A stretch of 64,000 bases of DNA from Spongospora subterranea f. sp. subterranea. Taxonomy: Eukaryota; Endomyxa: Phytomyxea; Phytomyxea; Plasmodiophorida. How positions within the stretch are numbered: position 1 is the first letter of the stretch; every line of letters begins with the position of its first letter. This document shows, in pieces, positions 46,351 through 57,689 of the stretch. Below the pieces are notes generated by a model. That model was not told the DNA's origin and did not search any database. It was given only the letters and a program-made list of their open reading frames with translations. Location of the stretch: assembly GCA_049724395.1 (NCBI GenBank), contig JAUGWO010000018.1, forward strand, positions 49,944-113,943. The letters are read 5' to 3'. The translations under genes and the position numbers were made by a program.

Positions 46351-46945
46351 GAGTAATCGCCCCGTGGCCGGTTTTTGTGCTTTAGTGACATATTGATTAA
46401 TGGTAAAAGACTGGGCCAATCCTGCTGGTAATTAACTTGCACTTCCGACTCTAACTTTCCCTTCGACTCGATGATATTTTCAACAGTGGGTGGGGAAGGT
46501 CTCGTGCATCTTTCACGACCAGAAAGGTTGAGCTATTGTGGCCAATGTGACATCGAGGACTAAATGGGCTGACAATTCCCAAATGATCGAGGGCGCTGTT
46601 AGGTATCTGTAGTGATACAGATGGGTTCAAGGTGGAACAGCCCATACACACCAAATCTGTCCGTTGGAATATCTGTTCATTATCGTCGTCCAAAATGAAG
46701 CAGTGATCGTGGTGTGACAGATGTGTAATAAACTCAAGTTAATGTTGATAATCTCAGTCAGAGTGGGTCAACCACACAATTAACGACAACAACCGTGTTC
46801 ATGGAATATCTCGAAATGAGCGTTTGATATTGATGAGAGCCAGGGATGGTATAATTAACGAGTATATCCCATCGAGTGTCAGGATCTGCCCAGAGATTGA
46901 CGTCACCAGCGGTGTGCTGAGTGCTCAAACATTATTGGACAATTT

Positions 46946-47420
46946 TACTTTGTTGTGCGTTTGAGCGTCCTGGCGACGAAACCAAACATTGCGTTTTACG
47001 AGGTCAGCAGCGCCAAGATCAGGATCGGAGTTGGCCATGGTGTCAGGTCGTTCATCATCCTCACCAGGACCAAAAGAACTTTTGAAGTGCACCTCCTGGG
47101 GAATCGCTAAACCCGCTCTGTTATTGCACAATATAGTTTTGTCACACACTCGTCATGGCGCTGTAGTCCCCGATCAGAATCAACGTCCCGGTCAATGTGC
47201 TATTACCGCTAATCCATCAAATTCACCTCTTGACATCCTCCATCTGATCATCTATATTTGAAGCCATCAATACATGTTAAATCTGTGCATTCTTCTCATT
47301 CTTCCTTCACTGTAAATGTGCACATGAACAGCAGCCGGTCAATCATGCAAAGCTGTACAGGATTTAATTGACGAAAATCGTGAATTAACAGTCTAGACTA
47401 GTTGCAGTTTATCAATTCTG
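46946..47420. repeat. 3' flank of secreted-family gene 1, duplicated at 51.66-52.03 kb
   Basis: Blocks such as ggcgctgtagtccccgatca and ttgccgctaatccat-type sequence recur, in the same orientation and order, at about 51750-51830 beside secreted-family gene 2. This shows that the two genes were copied together with their downstream DNA. Confidence 0.65.
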
Positions 47421-48815
47421 TCACAAGGAAAAAATAAAACACAAGAGCAACACCACGAATATCACTTTCATTACAGAAGGGAGGTCCATAACATGAACAT
47501 CACCTCTACAACGAGAGTCAAAAGAGGACTGGGACAGTATTTCTTGAAGGTATTTAGCAGTAGACACATAAGGCGTATCAAGACCAACAATCTCTGTGTT
47601 ATCCGGAATATCATCTTCTGGGATTGGCTCATCAACAAATTCTGATTCGCAAGGGCTCTTTTCCTCGTCGAAGATATCCCCATTATTCACTGACTGTGTT
47701 TCATCATGTGCATTGGGTAATGCCAAAGCTGGAGCAACATCAACGCCATGAAAAACATCTTGGGGAAAAAGCGCATCAACAGTTTGTGATTCGCAATGGA
47801 CCTCTTCCTCGTTGATGATGTCGCCATTATTCACTGAGGGGCTCTCATCGACTGTTGTTAATGCCATGGCTGGAACAGCATTAACGCCAGCAATACCATC
47901 TTCGGGGACTGGCTCCTCAATAGTTTGTGATGATTCAGTAGAGATCTCTTCCTCGTCGCCATTATTCACTGAGGGGTTCTCATCGACTGTTGTTAATGCC
48001 ATGGCTGGAACAACATTAACGCCAGCAATACCATCTTCGGGGACTGGCTCCTCAACAGTTTGTGATGATAAAGTAGAGATCTCTTCCTCGTCGCCATTAT
48101 TCACTGAGCGGTTCTCCTCAATTGTACTGGGTAATGTCCCGGCTGGAACTACACCAACACCACTGGACAACTTCTCGAATGGATCGTTCTTAGCTGCAAC
48201 GTCCGAACGACTCTTTTTCTTGAACACCGGAATACATTCACCTAGACTTCGGAAACTCTTCTTCAGACGACTTGCAGAAGAATGAGCAAATTGTTTGAGA
48301 CCAGAGATGCGCTTGGGGAGTTTGGGCGGCACGCGGGTATTTGAACCTGATTGATTAGGATTACAAGATTCGGATAGAACAGCATTTGTATTGGGTAATC
48401 CCACGGCTGGAACAATATCAACTCTAATATTAGCATGTTGGGAGGATCGCTCATGAACAGTTTGTGATTCCCAAGGGATCTCTTCCTCGTCGCCAATATT
48501 CACTGACTGTTTCTCATGACGTGTACTGGGTAATTCCACGGCTGAAACAGCCTCAACGTCACTGGACAATTCCTTGACGCTCGTATCTGCAACTTTCGAA
48601 CGGCTTTTTTTCTTCCATACCGGAATACAACCACCAAAGTTCTTGATAACTTTGTTAAAACGACTTGCAGATGAATCAACATCTTTGTTGAGTCCAGCAT
48701 GGATGCGATTGGGGAGTTTGGGTACCGCGTTGGTATCTGAACCTGATTGGTCGGGCACAGCGATAGTATGAGCGAATACAATCACGACAGTGATCAGGAT
48801 CACGGAGCAATTCAT
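47421..48815 (-). CDS. Secreted-family gene 1: signal peptide, acidic repeats, C-terminal membrane segment
   Basis: An intronless frame of 464 residues from ATG 48815. Residues 1-20 are a signal peptide (MNCSVILITVVIVFAHTIA). Then come two ~140-residue modules, each opening QSGS(D/N)T...PKLP(N/K)RI. Each continues with a Ser-rich basic segment (SSASRLKKSFRSLGECIPVF, then KKKSRSDVA) and an acidic stretch (SVNNGDEEEIS...SQT). After the second module, ~45-residue acidic repeats follow (VVPAMALTTVDENPSVNNGD and near-copies). The last ~18 residues are hydrophobic (VIFVVLLLCFIFSL), suggesting a membrane or GPI-like anchor. I know no family. Paralogues lie at 52.0-52.9 kb and 57.7-58.2 kb. Low-complexity acidic repeats with a signal peptide suggest a surface or secreted effector-like protein, but that is inference. 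Confidence 0.78.
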   Translation of the reverse strand: MNCSVILITVVIVFAHTIAVPDQSGSDTNAVPKLPNRIHAGLNKDVDSSASRFNKVIKNFGGCIPVWKKKSRSKVADTSVKELSSDVEAVSAVELPSTRHEKQSVNIGDEEEIPWESQTVHERSSQHANIRVDIVPAVGLPNTNAVLSESCNPNQSGSNTRVPPKLPKRISGLKQFAHSSASRLKKSFRSLGECIPVFKKKSRSDVAAKNDPFEKLSSGVGVVPAGTLPSTIEENRSVNNGDEEEISTLSSQTVEEPVPEDGIAGVNVVPAMALTTVDENPSVNNGDEEEISTESSQTIEEPVPEDGIAGVNAVPAMALTTVDESPSVNNGDIINEEEVHCESQTVDALFPQDVFHGVDVAPALALPNAHDETQSVNNGDIFDEEKSPCESEFVDEPIPEDDIPDNTEIVGLDTPYVSTAKYLQEILSQSSFDSRCRGDVHVMDLPSVMKVIFVVLLLCFIFSL

Positions 48816-48826
48816 GACCAATAGAG

Positions 48827-48837
48827 AGAGTGAGGGA
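48827..48837 (-). promoter_or_regulatory. Shared proximal motif, secreted-family gene 1
   Basis: On the plus strand agagtgaggga lies 12 bp from the start codon. The same 11-mer sits 10 bp from the start of gene 2 (52878-52888), with one mismatch at gene 3 (58197-58207). On the coding strand it reads tccctcactct. It may be an initiator or 5'-leader element. Confidence 0.4.
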
Positions 48838-48839
48838 AG

Positions 48840-49490
48840 GGGACGTGATGTTTCCCTCGTCACAAATCTACACTTGTCCGGATTTGGCGCCGTCTTTACG
48901 GACATTGACCACTGGTGCCGACCAGTGACTGTGAGTCCGCGGCCTGTCAATTCTCGAATTGGCAGACCATATGTCATTTTGCAGAATGTCCGTCAAACAT
49001 CTGGCACATTGATGGCTTATTATGGCATAATGACCAAAATGGCCTATAATGGACCATGGCGATATGGAGAAACGAGCAAAATGACATATTTAATGCAACT
49101 CTGTGGCTGCCAGACGCCGCCTCTGTTTGGCAGCAACAGCGGTTCATTAGGTCACCAGCATCATTTCCTTTACAGTATATCATGAGTTCGCAATTGAGCG
49201 ACTGCTCCACGGTTTCAATCTTCCGCATTGGGAGTGGGTGTCCTGTATGAAGCCTAAAAGACCAAAGCTCTGACAATTCGCATCATGAGAAGAATCAGCG
49301 CGCTTTCCAATCGGCCAGACAAATGCGGCCGTTAATCGTCCACATCGGGGATTTTTGTTTTGGGTAAACTTATCAGGGCCCCACGGCCAACTTATGTCGT
49401 AAGAATCTCGAACTATCAGTTAAAAACGCCTTATCGGATGGTCCCTCGCTTTATCCCTTCGTCCACGGTCGCCCTTGTCCCCAGTTCTTG
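48840..49490. other. Upstream of secreted-family gene 1; no other gene seen
   Basis: The gene 1 frame is open a further 54 codons upstream of the chosen ATG, but that stretch lacks a signal peptide. Short frames at 48974-49276 (minus) and 48790-49185 (plus) have no support. Confidence 0.3.
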
Positions 49491-49499
49491 ATCGATTTA

Positions 49500-50130
49500 T
49501 AAAAATATTGATTTGAATCGTAGTCCTCCGGCACACTCCGACTCAGCCAAGTTCACTTTCGTCCAACAGCTTCAACTCACCATCCAGGGGATGCGGCAGC
49601 AACAGCTACAGCTCCAGGAGCAACTTGTTCGTACCCCAGAACCGTTGTCAGCCGTATCGGGATACATCGCGTTGTTCGGTTAACGTCGTTGTGAACGTTT
49701 AATTCCGCTTCTCATCTCTAAGCTCCTCACCCGCTCTCGCTCCTCTCCCCTCCCTTCGCTCTACTCTCCAATTGCACCTCCGCTCCTCCTCTCCATCTTC
49801 ATTCCTCCCCGCGCCACGTTCGCTCTATTAAAGGTTCGCAGAGAAGAGTTCTTCTGCAACCGAGAAATTGAGAACCCGAAAGCGTGTCTGGCAGAGCAAT
49901 TTATTGGGTACCCCTTCATGGTTCGAGGGTTCAAACCATATCCTTTGGTCATCCATCAGCAGCCGTTCACAAATGGCACTGAAATATCGATGGTGTTGTT
50001 GGTCGGCAGCCAGCTAGCGGGATTGGCACAGGAATGGTTTAATCCATTTCCTCAAACACAGGACCCGACTCTTTGGAGCAGTTCTTTGTGCTGCACTTCA
50101 TTTCACAGTACTCATCTCTCTCTCTCTCTT
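49500..50130 (+). mobile_element. Ty3/Gypsy gag fossil
   Basis: The plus strand has a Gln-rich coiled segment (QLQLTIQGMRQQQLQLQEQL) and a capsid-like block (LLVGSQLAGLAQEWFNPFPQ, then LHFISQYSS). These fit the L..GS.L.G.A..W...L pattern of Gypsy gag. It is broken, lacks pol and LTRs, and runs into the CT-rich hairpin on its right. It lies between secreted-family genes 1 and 2. Confidence 0.55.
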
Positions 50131-50222
50131 TTTCTCTGGTTCCTTTTTCTCGCGCCCGTCCGTTAAGCTACGTCCAAGCGGATGGACGCGGGAAAAGGAA
50201 CCAGAGAAAGAGAGAAATTTCT
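50112..50222. repeat. CT-rich hairpin
   Basis: A (tc)n-rich segment with ctctggttcctttttctcgc at 50112-50163 is matched in reverse complement at 50178-50222 across a ~15-bp loop. It is a strong potential hairpin on either strand. Confidence 0.75.
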
Positions 50223-50229
50223 CAAAAGC

Positions 50230-51650
50230 GAACTTCTGAAGAGCGTAGGAGTACAGTATTGTGGAGTACATTCCGCGTCCATCTCTCGAGTGTGTCGGTT
50301 GACGGTATTGTTGGCAAAGATACTGTCATGGACTTGGTCCAAGTCCATGTGGGAATTGTGTAGGAAATCACCGTCCAGGACAGACGAGGAGCGAAAGGAA
50401 GGAGCAAAGGAATTCAAGGAACAGATAGTGCAAATACAGCATGATGAGTTAATATTCGAAAAGATCCCCTTTTTTAAGGTAGTCATATTGAGTTTAACCA
50501 CTCTTTACTTCCAGCCCTCTGGATTTAAACTGTACCATCAAATCTGAAATAGATTTTAAGCCAGCATTAGACAGGAAACCACCCCTTCAATTCTCTAAAA
50601 AAAAGTCATCGTCGGATTTGTGTTTTTTACGAGCGATAATACACTGGGTCTGTGTCAAATCAGGAAGCGAACGCGGCTGACACAAGAATAGCCACCATAT
50701 CTCATCTGTCGAACAGTTCAGGTGTTAATGGATTCCATCGAACAGGACGTCGTTGATATGATCAATATTGTCCGTAGAGATGTTTTTGGTCTTGGCGTAT
50801 TCCGGCGATCATTCCCGATGTAAATCACACAATTCCCCCATGTGGGGCGGACCGTATTCGAGCAGATTTCGAGAAGGAATTCGTCCCATTACATCATCTT
50901 CAGATAACCGCACCGTTATTGCTTGAGTTGTGACCACGACCCAATCAACTGGGCCGAAATGCTCAATCTTTCGCGATCCTCAACATCTCCCTGACACATT
51001 GGTCACAGGGGGATTCCCTGGCTCATGCAGCAATGATCACGCGAACGACATAATATCATGAGAACACGGGACAGAGAGGGCAACACAAACATGGAAAACA
51101 CTTGAGGCATTGCGAATGGGATCGGCGATATCGATCATGGCAGTTCCGGTTGAGACAATGAGTCGGCAACAAGTTGAACTGTCAAAGAGCGGTGCTGTAC
51201 AAATGCATTGCTGTAAACTGTCATGACGCCATGGACCAAGATATCGCCGTTCGAGTTATAGTATAAACAATGTAACTACTCGATCGGAATAAATCTCAGT
51301 TCGATCAACAGACGGTTTACCATAACGTCTTTCACGTTTTCTCGTTCTCACTATCTCGCTCGTCCCCTCTTAGGACCAAAAGATGTGCCGAGGAAACGAG
51401 ACAATCGAGGTAAAGAAGGGAAGAGCGTGAAAGAGGGCGGAAACGATCAAGAAGGTGGGAAAGGGGGACAACGACACAGAAGATAAAACGTTCGTTGACC
51501 CGCGGTTCAATCCGATCATAAAACCCTGTGTATTATACGATAAACTGGTCTAAGGAGATATTGTGTCAATGGAGTGATGACATAACAAGCGGTCTCCGAT
51601 TGTTGTCGCCCATCCAGCACGGTGACAGTTATTCCAATCGGAAGGCGCCA
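50230..51650. other. No supported gene; exact 23-bp palindrome
   Basis: A perfect palindrome with one central base (catggacttggtccaagtcc, then atg) lies at 50327-50349. Frames on both strands at 50163-50547 mirror each other and are not credible. Purine-rich sequence occupies 51360-51480. Confidence 0.4.
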
Positions 51651-51659
51651 CATACACAT

Positions 51660-52035
51660 CATCAGAAAACACGGGGATTGACACTTCTCGGGAGGGAATC
51701 GATCAACCTGCTCTGTCGCAGAACAATATGGACTTCGTCGAACACTCGCCATGAGTCGTTTGGCGCTGTAGTCCCCGATCAGGATCAATATCCTATATTG
51801 CCGCTAATCCATTATATCCAATACCTTATTAACTTCCATATTTCAGCCCACGACCCATTGGTCTATAATCCCATCAATAGATGTTGAACGATTGACATTC
51901 TCTCATTGGTTCATGGATTTGAGTATTATTCTAAGTATTATTCTTCCAACATTGTACAGGCATTAGTTGACGAAACCGTGAATTTAACCGTTTAGTCTAT
52001 TTCAATTTCGTTGCTATTTTTTAAACAGAGCCAAC
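51660..52035. repeat. 3' flank of secreted-family gene 2, homologous to 47.1-47.4 kb
   Basis: Contains the same ordered blocks (actcgccatga, ggcgctgtagtccccgatca, ttgccgctaatccatta) as the downstream flank of gene 1, confirming a segmental duplication. Confidence 0.65.
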
Positions 52036-52049
52036 AACCAACGAGGATA

Positions 52050-52868
52050 TCATGAAGAGGTACAATACGCGGTGGAATACTCGACATATTGCGTTTCGGG
52101 GAACAGCCACAACAGCATTATCATTAGAAAGAGAAGATATAACAGCGATAGAGGGATAACAGTAAATCGACGACGATCGATATTACCAATATGGCTATCA
52201 ACAGATGCAATATCTGTGAAATCTTGGGCGGATGTCGCATCAACAGGCAGTGATTCCCTCGAGATCTGTTCTTCTTCGAAAACTTCACCAACACGTTGTG
52301 AGCTTGATTGGATTAGCACCTCGTCGAAAAGCTCAGGAACAGGATGTGATTCTCGCGAAATCTGCTCCTCGAGGAAGAGATCCCGATTATTAACTACAGA
52401 GCTGCTCTCACCAATGACATAGATCAATTTCTCGGCTGGAACAACATCAACGTCACGAACAACATCGTCAGGGGGTGTATCATCAACAGGTTGTGATCGG
52501 CAATCAGTCTCTTCATGGTCGACGATTTCCCCATTATTTCCTGAGCGGTTATCACCAATGATTCTGCGTGATCTCCCGGCTGGAACAGCATCAACGCCTT
52601 TGGACAATTCCTTGATTTCATCATTATTATCTGCAACAGCCGAGGGCATTTTTCCCTCCATAAACGTAATCCAATCATCAATTTTCGAACCAACTATTTT
52701 TAGACGACGTTTAGATGAACGACCAATTTTTTTGAGCTCAGTTTGGAAGCGCTTGGGGATAAGTGGCGGGCTGGTATCTGAACCTGATTGGTCCTGATCC
52801 CCAGGGTCGGCCAGAGCGATTGTATGAGCGAGTACAATCACGACAGTGATCAGGATGAACAAGTTCAT
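52050..52868 (-). CDS. Secreted-family gene 2
   Basis: An intronless frame of 272 residues from ATG 52868 and a clear paralogue of gene 1. The signal peptide MNLFILITVVIVLAHTIALA is nearly identical. One module follows: DQSGSDTSPPLIPKRFQTEL, SSKRRLK and VADNNDEIKELSKGVDAVPA. Then come acidic repeats (SGNNGEIVDHEETDCRSQPV; LFLEEQISRESHPVPELFDE; EEEQISRESLPVDA). It ends with a basic bridge (NIDRRRF), a longer membrane helix (VIPLSLLYLLFLMIMLLWLF) and a ~16-residue tail. It is shorter than gene 1 because the second module and the extra repeats are absent. No known domain. Start chosen at the signal peptide, 10 bp from the shared upstream motif. Confidence 0.76.
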   Translation of the reverse strand: MNLFILITVVIVLAHTIALADPGDQDQSGSDTSPPLIPKRFQTELKKIGRSSKRRLKIVGSKIDDWITFMEGKMPSAVADNNDEIKELSKGVDAVPAGRSRRIIGDNRSGNNGEIVDHEETDCRSQPVDDTPPDDVVRDVDVVPAEKLIYVIGESSSVVNNRDLFLEEQISRESHPVPELFDEVLIQSSSQRVGEVFEEEQISRESLPVDATSAQDFTDIASVDSHIGNIDRRRFTVIPLSLLYLLFLMIMLLWLFPETQYVEYSTAYCTSS

Positions 52869-52877
52869 GGCGAACGG

Positions 52878-52888
52878 AGAGTGAGGGA
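52878..52888 (-). promoter_or_regulatory. Shared proximal motif, secreted-family gene 2
   Basis: agagtgaggga on the plus strand, 10 bp from the start codon, identical to the motif at gene 1. Confidence 0.4.
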
Positions 52889-53129
52889 CAGTGTCCGTAC
52901 GGACAAGAATGACCAAGTGGCGTTTTAGGAAATGGTCGGGGCGGCGATCTGAGTCGGACTTGTAAAGGACCCGAACTCCGTAAATGACGCAAAAATGGCC
53001 CAAAAATGTCCCGCCAAAAGCTGATTTCGGCCCAAAAATGACCCAAGGACTTGAATTTCCCGTCCTTCGTTGCCTTTAATCCTGATTTTTCTCGAGAGCC
53101 CCAATAGATGATCAATGTCGTCGAAGCGA

Positions 53130-54800
53130 AGCATTGTTCAAGATGGGTCAAACATACGTCATATCCCCGATTTCTCTAAAAAAAAGCACGAAATACTATC
53201 GCTGCAGTGATTGTTGCGCCATAAAGCACAGGCAAGAGCAGTGCTTGACTACATTGGTAGTATTGCCCGATGGAACCGTCAAGGTCAGCGATGAACAGCG
53301 GGTTCACTGCTGCCACCCTACCTACCACCCCCTACCTGCCACCCTACCTACCACCCCCTACCTGCCACCCTACCTACCACCCTACCTACAACTTTGTCTC
53401 CCCCAAACCCTAAACTCCGTGACACTGTAGGTAACGGCCTCACTATTAGCGCTACAGTTCCCGAAATCTCTTGTATGGATAGCCTATCTCATACCCTACC
53501 CAGTTGGAAATGTATTGTATTTTACAATGCGTAGCGTTCAGGTCTTCACGGGTTTGACGGAGACGTCGTTTACGGTGATCATGAGATTGACGTCCTGGTC
53601 AAGAATGTCGAGAAGGAGGTCGGTGCTGTGAAATGTGCTGCATTTCATTGGTATATTGATGATGTTTATTATTTTCAGATGAAAGGAATGATTGATGATC
53701 TGGCTGAAACTGACCGATCACGAATCGCAACCTCAAATCTGAGTGGAAGTCAGCGCCAACATTCTAGACAATTATCAAACCAATCCGGTCCAGATTATGA
53801 AGAGCAAGAAGCGGGTACAGAACGTCCGGCATGGTGGCCGTACTGCAGATAGGGTGATGGATATTGAGGAGCGAGACCCTTGTTCTGACCACGAACCACA
53901 TCCTCCCATTGTTAGCGGTCAACACGGCACGTGTATGAAGGGGATTACACAACATAGGCTGGCTGGATTGGGGTCATCCTGGAAGATACAAGACGGTCAA
54001 ACAACCAGGTACAGTACTCATTTGTTCGTGGACACAACATTTAAAGTTGTCCCGGCTGCTTTTAAACTGCTTCTGGTGGTGATGGCAAAAGACGTGGTCA
54101 ACGACTTAATTTCCCGTGTTTCTTTGTTCTGATGACCGGAAAACCCGCTAGTTTATACCGGATGGCGTGTAATTAGATCAATGCGGTCATTGGAGACAAC
54201 AGTCAATCTTGGCACAGGCGGAAGTCGCACGAGTAAGGACGGCTGCACTGTCGAAAAGCAAGGGATAATACAGAGCATTTCTTCTCTAACCCATTATCAG
54301 ACGCCCAGGAAAATCCTATTACCTGTGATTTTGAACAGGCTTTTATGTGTTATCAACTGATTCTATGATTTGTAGAGTGTGACAGTGTTTTAGATGTTTT
54401 GGGGACAGAGTATCCATTGTCGGATGGTTTTTCCATTGTAAACAAGTCAATCGCTGGGTCCTTTCTAAACTGAAACTATCAGATCATTCAGTAAATTCTT
54501 GATGAGGCCAGGGATCTTGGACGCGCTAACCGGTATTGAACACCATGAGATTACGATGGTGGGATTCGAGTACCTCCGTGCTCAATTGGCATTGGAAAGT
54601 CAGGTGGAGGTGAATGCGTTAGAAAAGTGTTTCGATTACATCGACAAAACGTGGGCGCGCTCTCCTCTTGACTGGAATCTTAGCACCCAAATAACAAGAG
54701 GGGAAGAGGTTGCCAATCGAACCAACAGCCCACACTGGAAAATGGACAATTTTACTGCAAGTGTTGGCTCGATAAGAGCGAGAGAAATATCTGGATAGCG
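53130..54800 (+). pseudogene. MULE-type transposase with FLYWCH-like N-terminus, broken
   Basis: The plus strand begins with a FLYWCH/WRKY-like zinc region (KYYRCSDCCAIKHRQEQC, then VHCCHP). There follow a segment near 53680-53870, the MULE catalytic block with LFVDTTFKVVPAAFKLLLVV at 54020-54080, a fragment reading TCDFEQAFM near 54320, and the C-terminal block RPGILDALTGIEHHEI and NRTNSPHWKMDNF near 54500-54750. These blocks lie in several frames, so the gene is dead. A short C-rich repeat (53313-53395) interrupts it after the zinc region. The right end abuts a hAT fragment. Confidence 0.72.
53313..53395. repeat. CT/AC-rich short tandem repeat
   Basis: Imperfect repeats of ctacctaccaccccctacctg and shorter variants, within the broken MULE. 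Confidence 0.75.
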
Positions 54801-54939
54801 CGAAGTACTACGAACTTTCGTAATCACCTGATAACTTTCATTCCGATCGATATTCGATTCAAGGTCCCAATCAAACCAAGCTACACCATCATAATTCTGG
54901 TTAACGAGAAAACGAATTACGAACACTGCGTTGGAAGTT

Positions 54940-55600
54940 TGCAGCGGTTGACAAGTTGTTGGCGGACCAAACGTTGACCAACTGGATTATCAATCATGCT
55001 CAACCGTTCGCCTTTGTGGAACAACCTGACTTCCAAAGATTTTGCAACGCCCTGCGAGCGGACTACCCTCCTCCTGGTCGAACATCCTATACGGAATCGT
55101 GTTCTCAAACGATGGCGGCAACAAAAAGACCTTGCGCGACAAAAGTTGCTAAAGGGCGTGGCAGGTCGACGATGTGGACTTACAACAGACATGTGGATTG
55201 CACTCCCGTTGGCACTACATCGATGATTCTTGGGAGATGCAATCCGGGTTTGGCTGCCGTTCGGACGAGTGATGTACCCGCATACCGGGCAACGGTTGAC
55301 TGAGCAGTTGATTGCCTCAATGAAGGATATGCATGGGATGCCTGCTGCAGTCAATCTGGGCAATCACAGCAGATAATGCGATCAGGTGCTGAGCCAACCG
55401 TCCCCCGGGATGCGGCGGATTGCATCTGGCAAGAATCATTCGATGCAGTGCAATATGAGTGCCATGAAGTATAGATTATATGGGGGACTTTCACATCAGT
55501 GCCAAGGGAGTCTGCGTTCTCGCGTTCTGGAACAACCATTTAGCAATCGGCGCTCCCGTTTAGGAGACGATGCAGTTCAAGCAATCACAGAATTGCAATC
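54940..55600 (+). pseudogene. hAT-type transposase fragment
   Basis: The plus strand reads QTLTNWIINHAQPFAFVEQP followed by DFQRF, then in another frame LLKGVAGRRCGLTTDMW (the hAT L..D.W catalytic region), then a YIDDSWEMQSGF block and ITADNA (second catalytic D with N). Their order and spacing fit a hAT superfamily enzyme. Several frame changes occur and the C-terminal dimerisation domain is missing. Confidence 0.62.
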
Positions 55601-55619
55601 ATCTGTCAACAAATAGTAT

Positions 55620-56525
55620 TCACTGAATCTCAATTATTCCTATGTTCCAAAATAAATATCTCAACCTGCTATCATTCTTAGCTTTCAAATAAATATATAT
55701 TTTCAACATTTTGCAAAAAAAAAATGCTGATTATAGCGCACACAACGAAGATATCGAGAAATGATACTTCCTGCTCATCACGAGGGTCAACCCGCTGACA
55801 TCTCTAGTGATGGCCCAATCTCCCAGTGTCTAAGCGGCGGTCGTTGGTGATGCGATCGGTGGTTTGGACAAACTGTCAACGGCTAGGGAGACGGATTGTT
55901 GTTGGCAGCAAACGACGATTGTCCGAACTGCATCACAACGCCACGTTTTAGGCCAACGCCCGAACCCTCATCGCTCCTGTCGTTTGTGTCAGTTGATTAC
56001 TGTATATCTCGGTCCCAGTTCCTAACACCTGTATTTCGGACGGAAGTCATCGCGTATAATATCAGATTTTCTGAAAAACCAACGTCGTCAACGATCACGT
56101 TCGTGCCTTTCAAGCCGGGAAACACGGAACCGGTAGTCCACAATTCTGAAAAGGTTTGAAGAGTCTGCGAATTTCACACCGAAAAAGATTGAATTTAGCT
56201 AAGGAATTCAATTGCTGTAGGTTTTCAGCAAGGTTTTACAGGAAGGCGAATTGGTGTAAGTTTTCCCTTCTTGTGCAGGTAACAAGTGACTCGATATTGG
56301 CCATTTAACAGTTCGGATCCAAATTGTTGAGCTGGTAGTCCCAACCACACAGAAAATCGTTCAGTTTAAAAGCACAGTGTAGTCAACGCCTGTTGATAGC
56401 AAGTACGGTTGGAGTAGCTGAACGGTAATTGACGAGCTGGATTGGTACAGGAGCGGCTCCATTCCCAGCCGGAACAAATATTGTGTGATTGTGATTTTGA
56501 TGTACGGGATAGTAGTACTTTTATT
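55620..56525. other. No supported gene
   Basis: AT-rich to 55730. An 87-codon plus-strand frame (55896-56159) has no support. Confidence 0.3.
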
Positions 56526-57682
56526 TTACAACCAACGCGTGTGTAGGCAACGATTATAGTAGAGAAACCACAAGCGAAGGAGCAAAGAGCCTAGGACAAG
56601 AAACACGGAGGTGATCGCCGATTCCTTGAAGGTCATCTCGTCGGGGGCGCATGCAACAGTTTGAGGGTCTTGGGATTTCACATCTTTCCCAGCAGGTCCA
56701 ACAGAATGCGGTGTTATCGAGTTGAGCTCTTCCAGAGGGTTTCTTGGAGTCGATGCAGGACGTTGGAACTGAATGGCAATTGCCGTCTTGTCTTGATCCT
56801 GGCAACGCTTTGTACTATCGACAGGAAGAATTTCAACTGAACGAGGTGCTATCAAATCGATTTCATCCTGATCTTCTTCTAAAGGGTTCCTTGGAATCGA
56901 TGCAGGGCGCTGTGCCTGATTGGCTATAACCGTCCGGCCTTGATCCTGGCAATGCTTTAAGATATGATCAGGAAGATTGCTATAAGACTCCTCAACTCCG
57001 ATTCTTGCAGGATGCCTCGCCAACATCAAAAGAGGTCTCCAACCCTCAATTTTTGACGAAACCATAACTTCACAAGAAGGATTGCCATAGATATCCTTCT
57101 TCTGTCTGATATCGATATTGACTCGGACGATCAAACCCTGAGAATACCCACCCGGAGTTGCTACTTGATAAACTGTAAAGACGGCATGATCTTTGTCGAT
57201 GTAATGGACACTGACGACATTGAAATCACATTATGAATACTGTGTTGATACACTGTAATTACCCAATTGTCATCTCAATACGAGCTCGTACTATGTTTGT
57301 TCGAACACCGTTCATATTTTTTTTAAAGACGTTGTCTACGTAACCAATCAAATTTGATGAACAATTCCCAGACTGATCTCAGCTTACCTTGTTTTTGAAA
57401 CCACTCCGTTTGTTTTTCGATCTTCGATGAGGCGTCAAAGTATATTGTGTTTATGAACTTGTCACTGATCAAAGAGGTAATAATCTGCTGCAATGAAAAC
57501 GTGACGTCCTCTTTAGAAACGAGTTGTGTGAAACCAGTAGTAAAATCCTCGGATAAACTCGGAAATTTAACTGGGAATTCCCACTGGCCATTGGCGACGT
57601 CGTCATTGGTGATATCAATTGAGAGGCCACCATCATTTACTGGACAATTCTCGACATTTGATACTGATCTGAAAATAGCCAT
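56526..57682 (-). CDS. Unrecognised protein with a beta-rich domain and C-terminal membrane helix, fused to secreted-family sequence
   Basis: Three exons (57682-57388, 57290-57263, 57210-56526) join in phase for 335 residues. The second is only 28 nt and follows a 97-bp intron. The first ~20 residues (GIVPMAIFRSVSNVENCPVN) are homologous to the VVPAGTLPSTIEENRSVNN part of secreted-family gene 1, so this gene arose from, or was attached to, a family member. The middle holds QQIITSLISDKFINTIYFDA, ARIEMTIGVHYIDKDHAVFT, then VYQVATPGG, LIVRVNIDIR and PSCEVMVSSKIEGWRP. This alternating pattern recalls START/VASt-like lipid-binding domains, a weak resemblance only. Two imperfect copies of CQDQ.(K/R)TAIA...QRPAS are followed by a helix (AITSVFLVLGSLLLRLWFLY) and a short basic tail. 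The true start could lie further upstream. Confidence 0.55.
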
Positions 57683-57689
57683 GGGAACA

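Larger units (their letters stand above)
44826..46945. repeat. Large inverted repeat (~440-bp arms) around a minisatellite and Gypsy fossil
   Basis: The left arm (about 44826-45262) and the right arm (about 46500-46945) are reverse complements, as shown by shared blocks such as ccatccctggctctcatcaa and the coded segment EQIFQRTD.VCMGCS. The arms differ by substitutions and indels (the right arm carries about 40-60 extra bases in places). Between them lie a 48-bp tandem array and an RT/RNase H fossil. This may be one rearranged element. Confidence 0.72.

Noticed and set aside
50163-50547. Mirror-image frames on both strands (112 and 121 codons)
   Set aside because: They read across hairpin sequence and show no family features or coherent composition.
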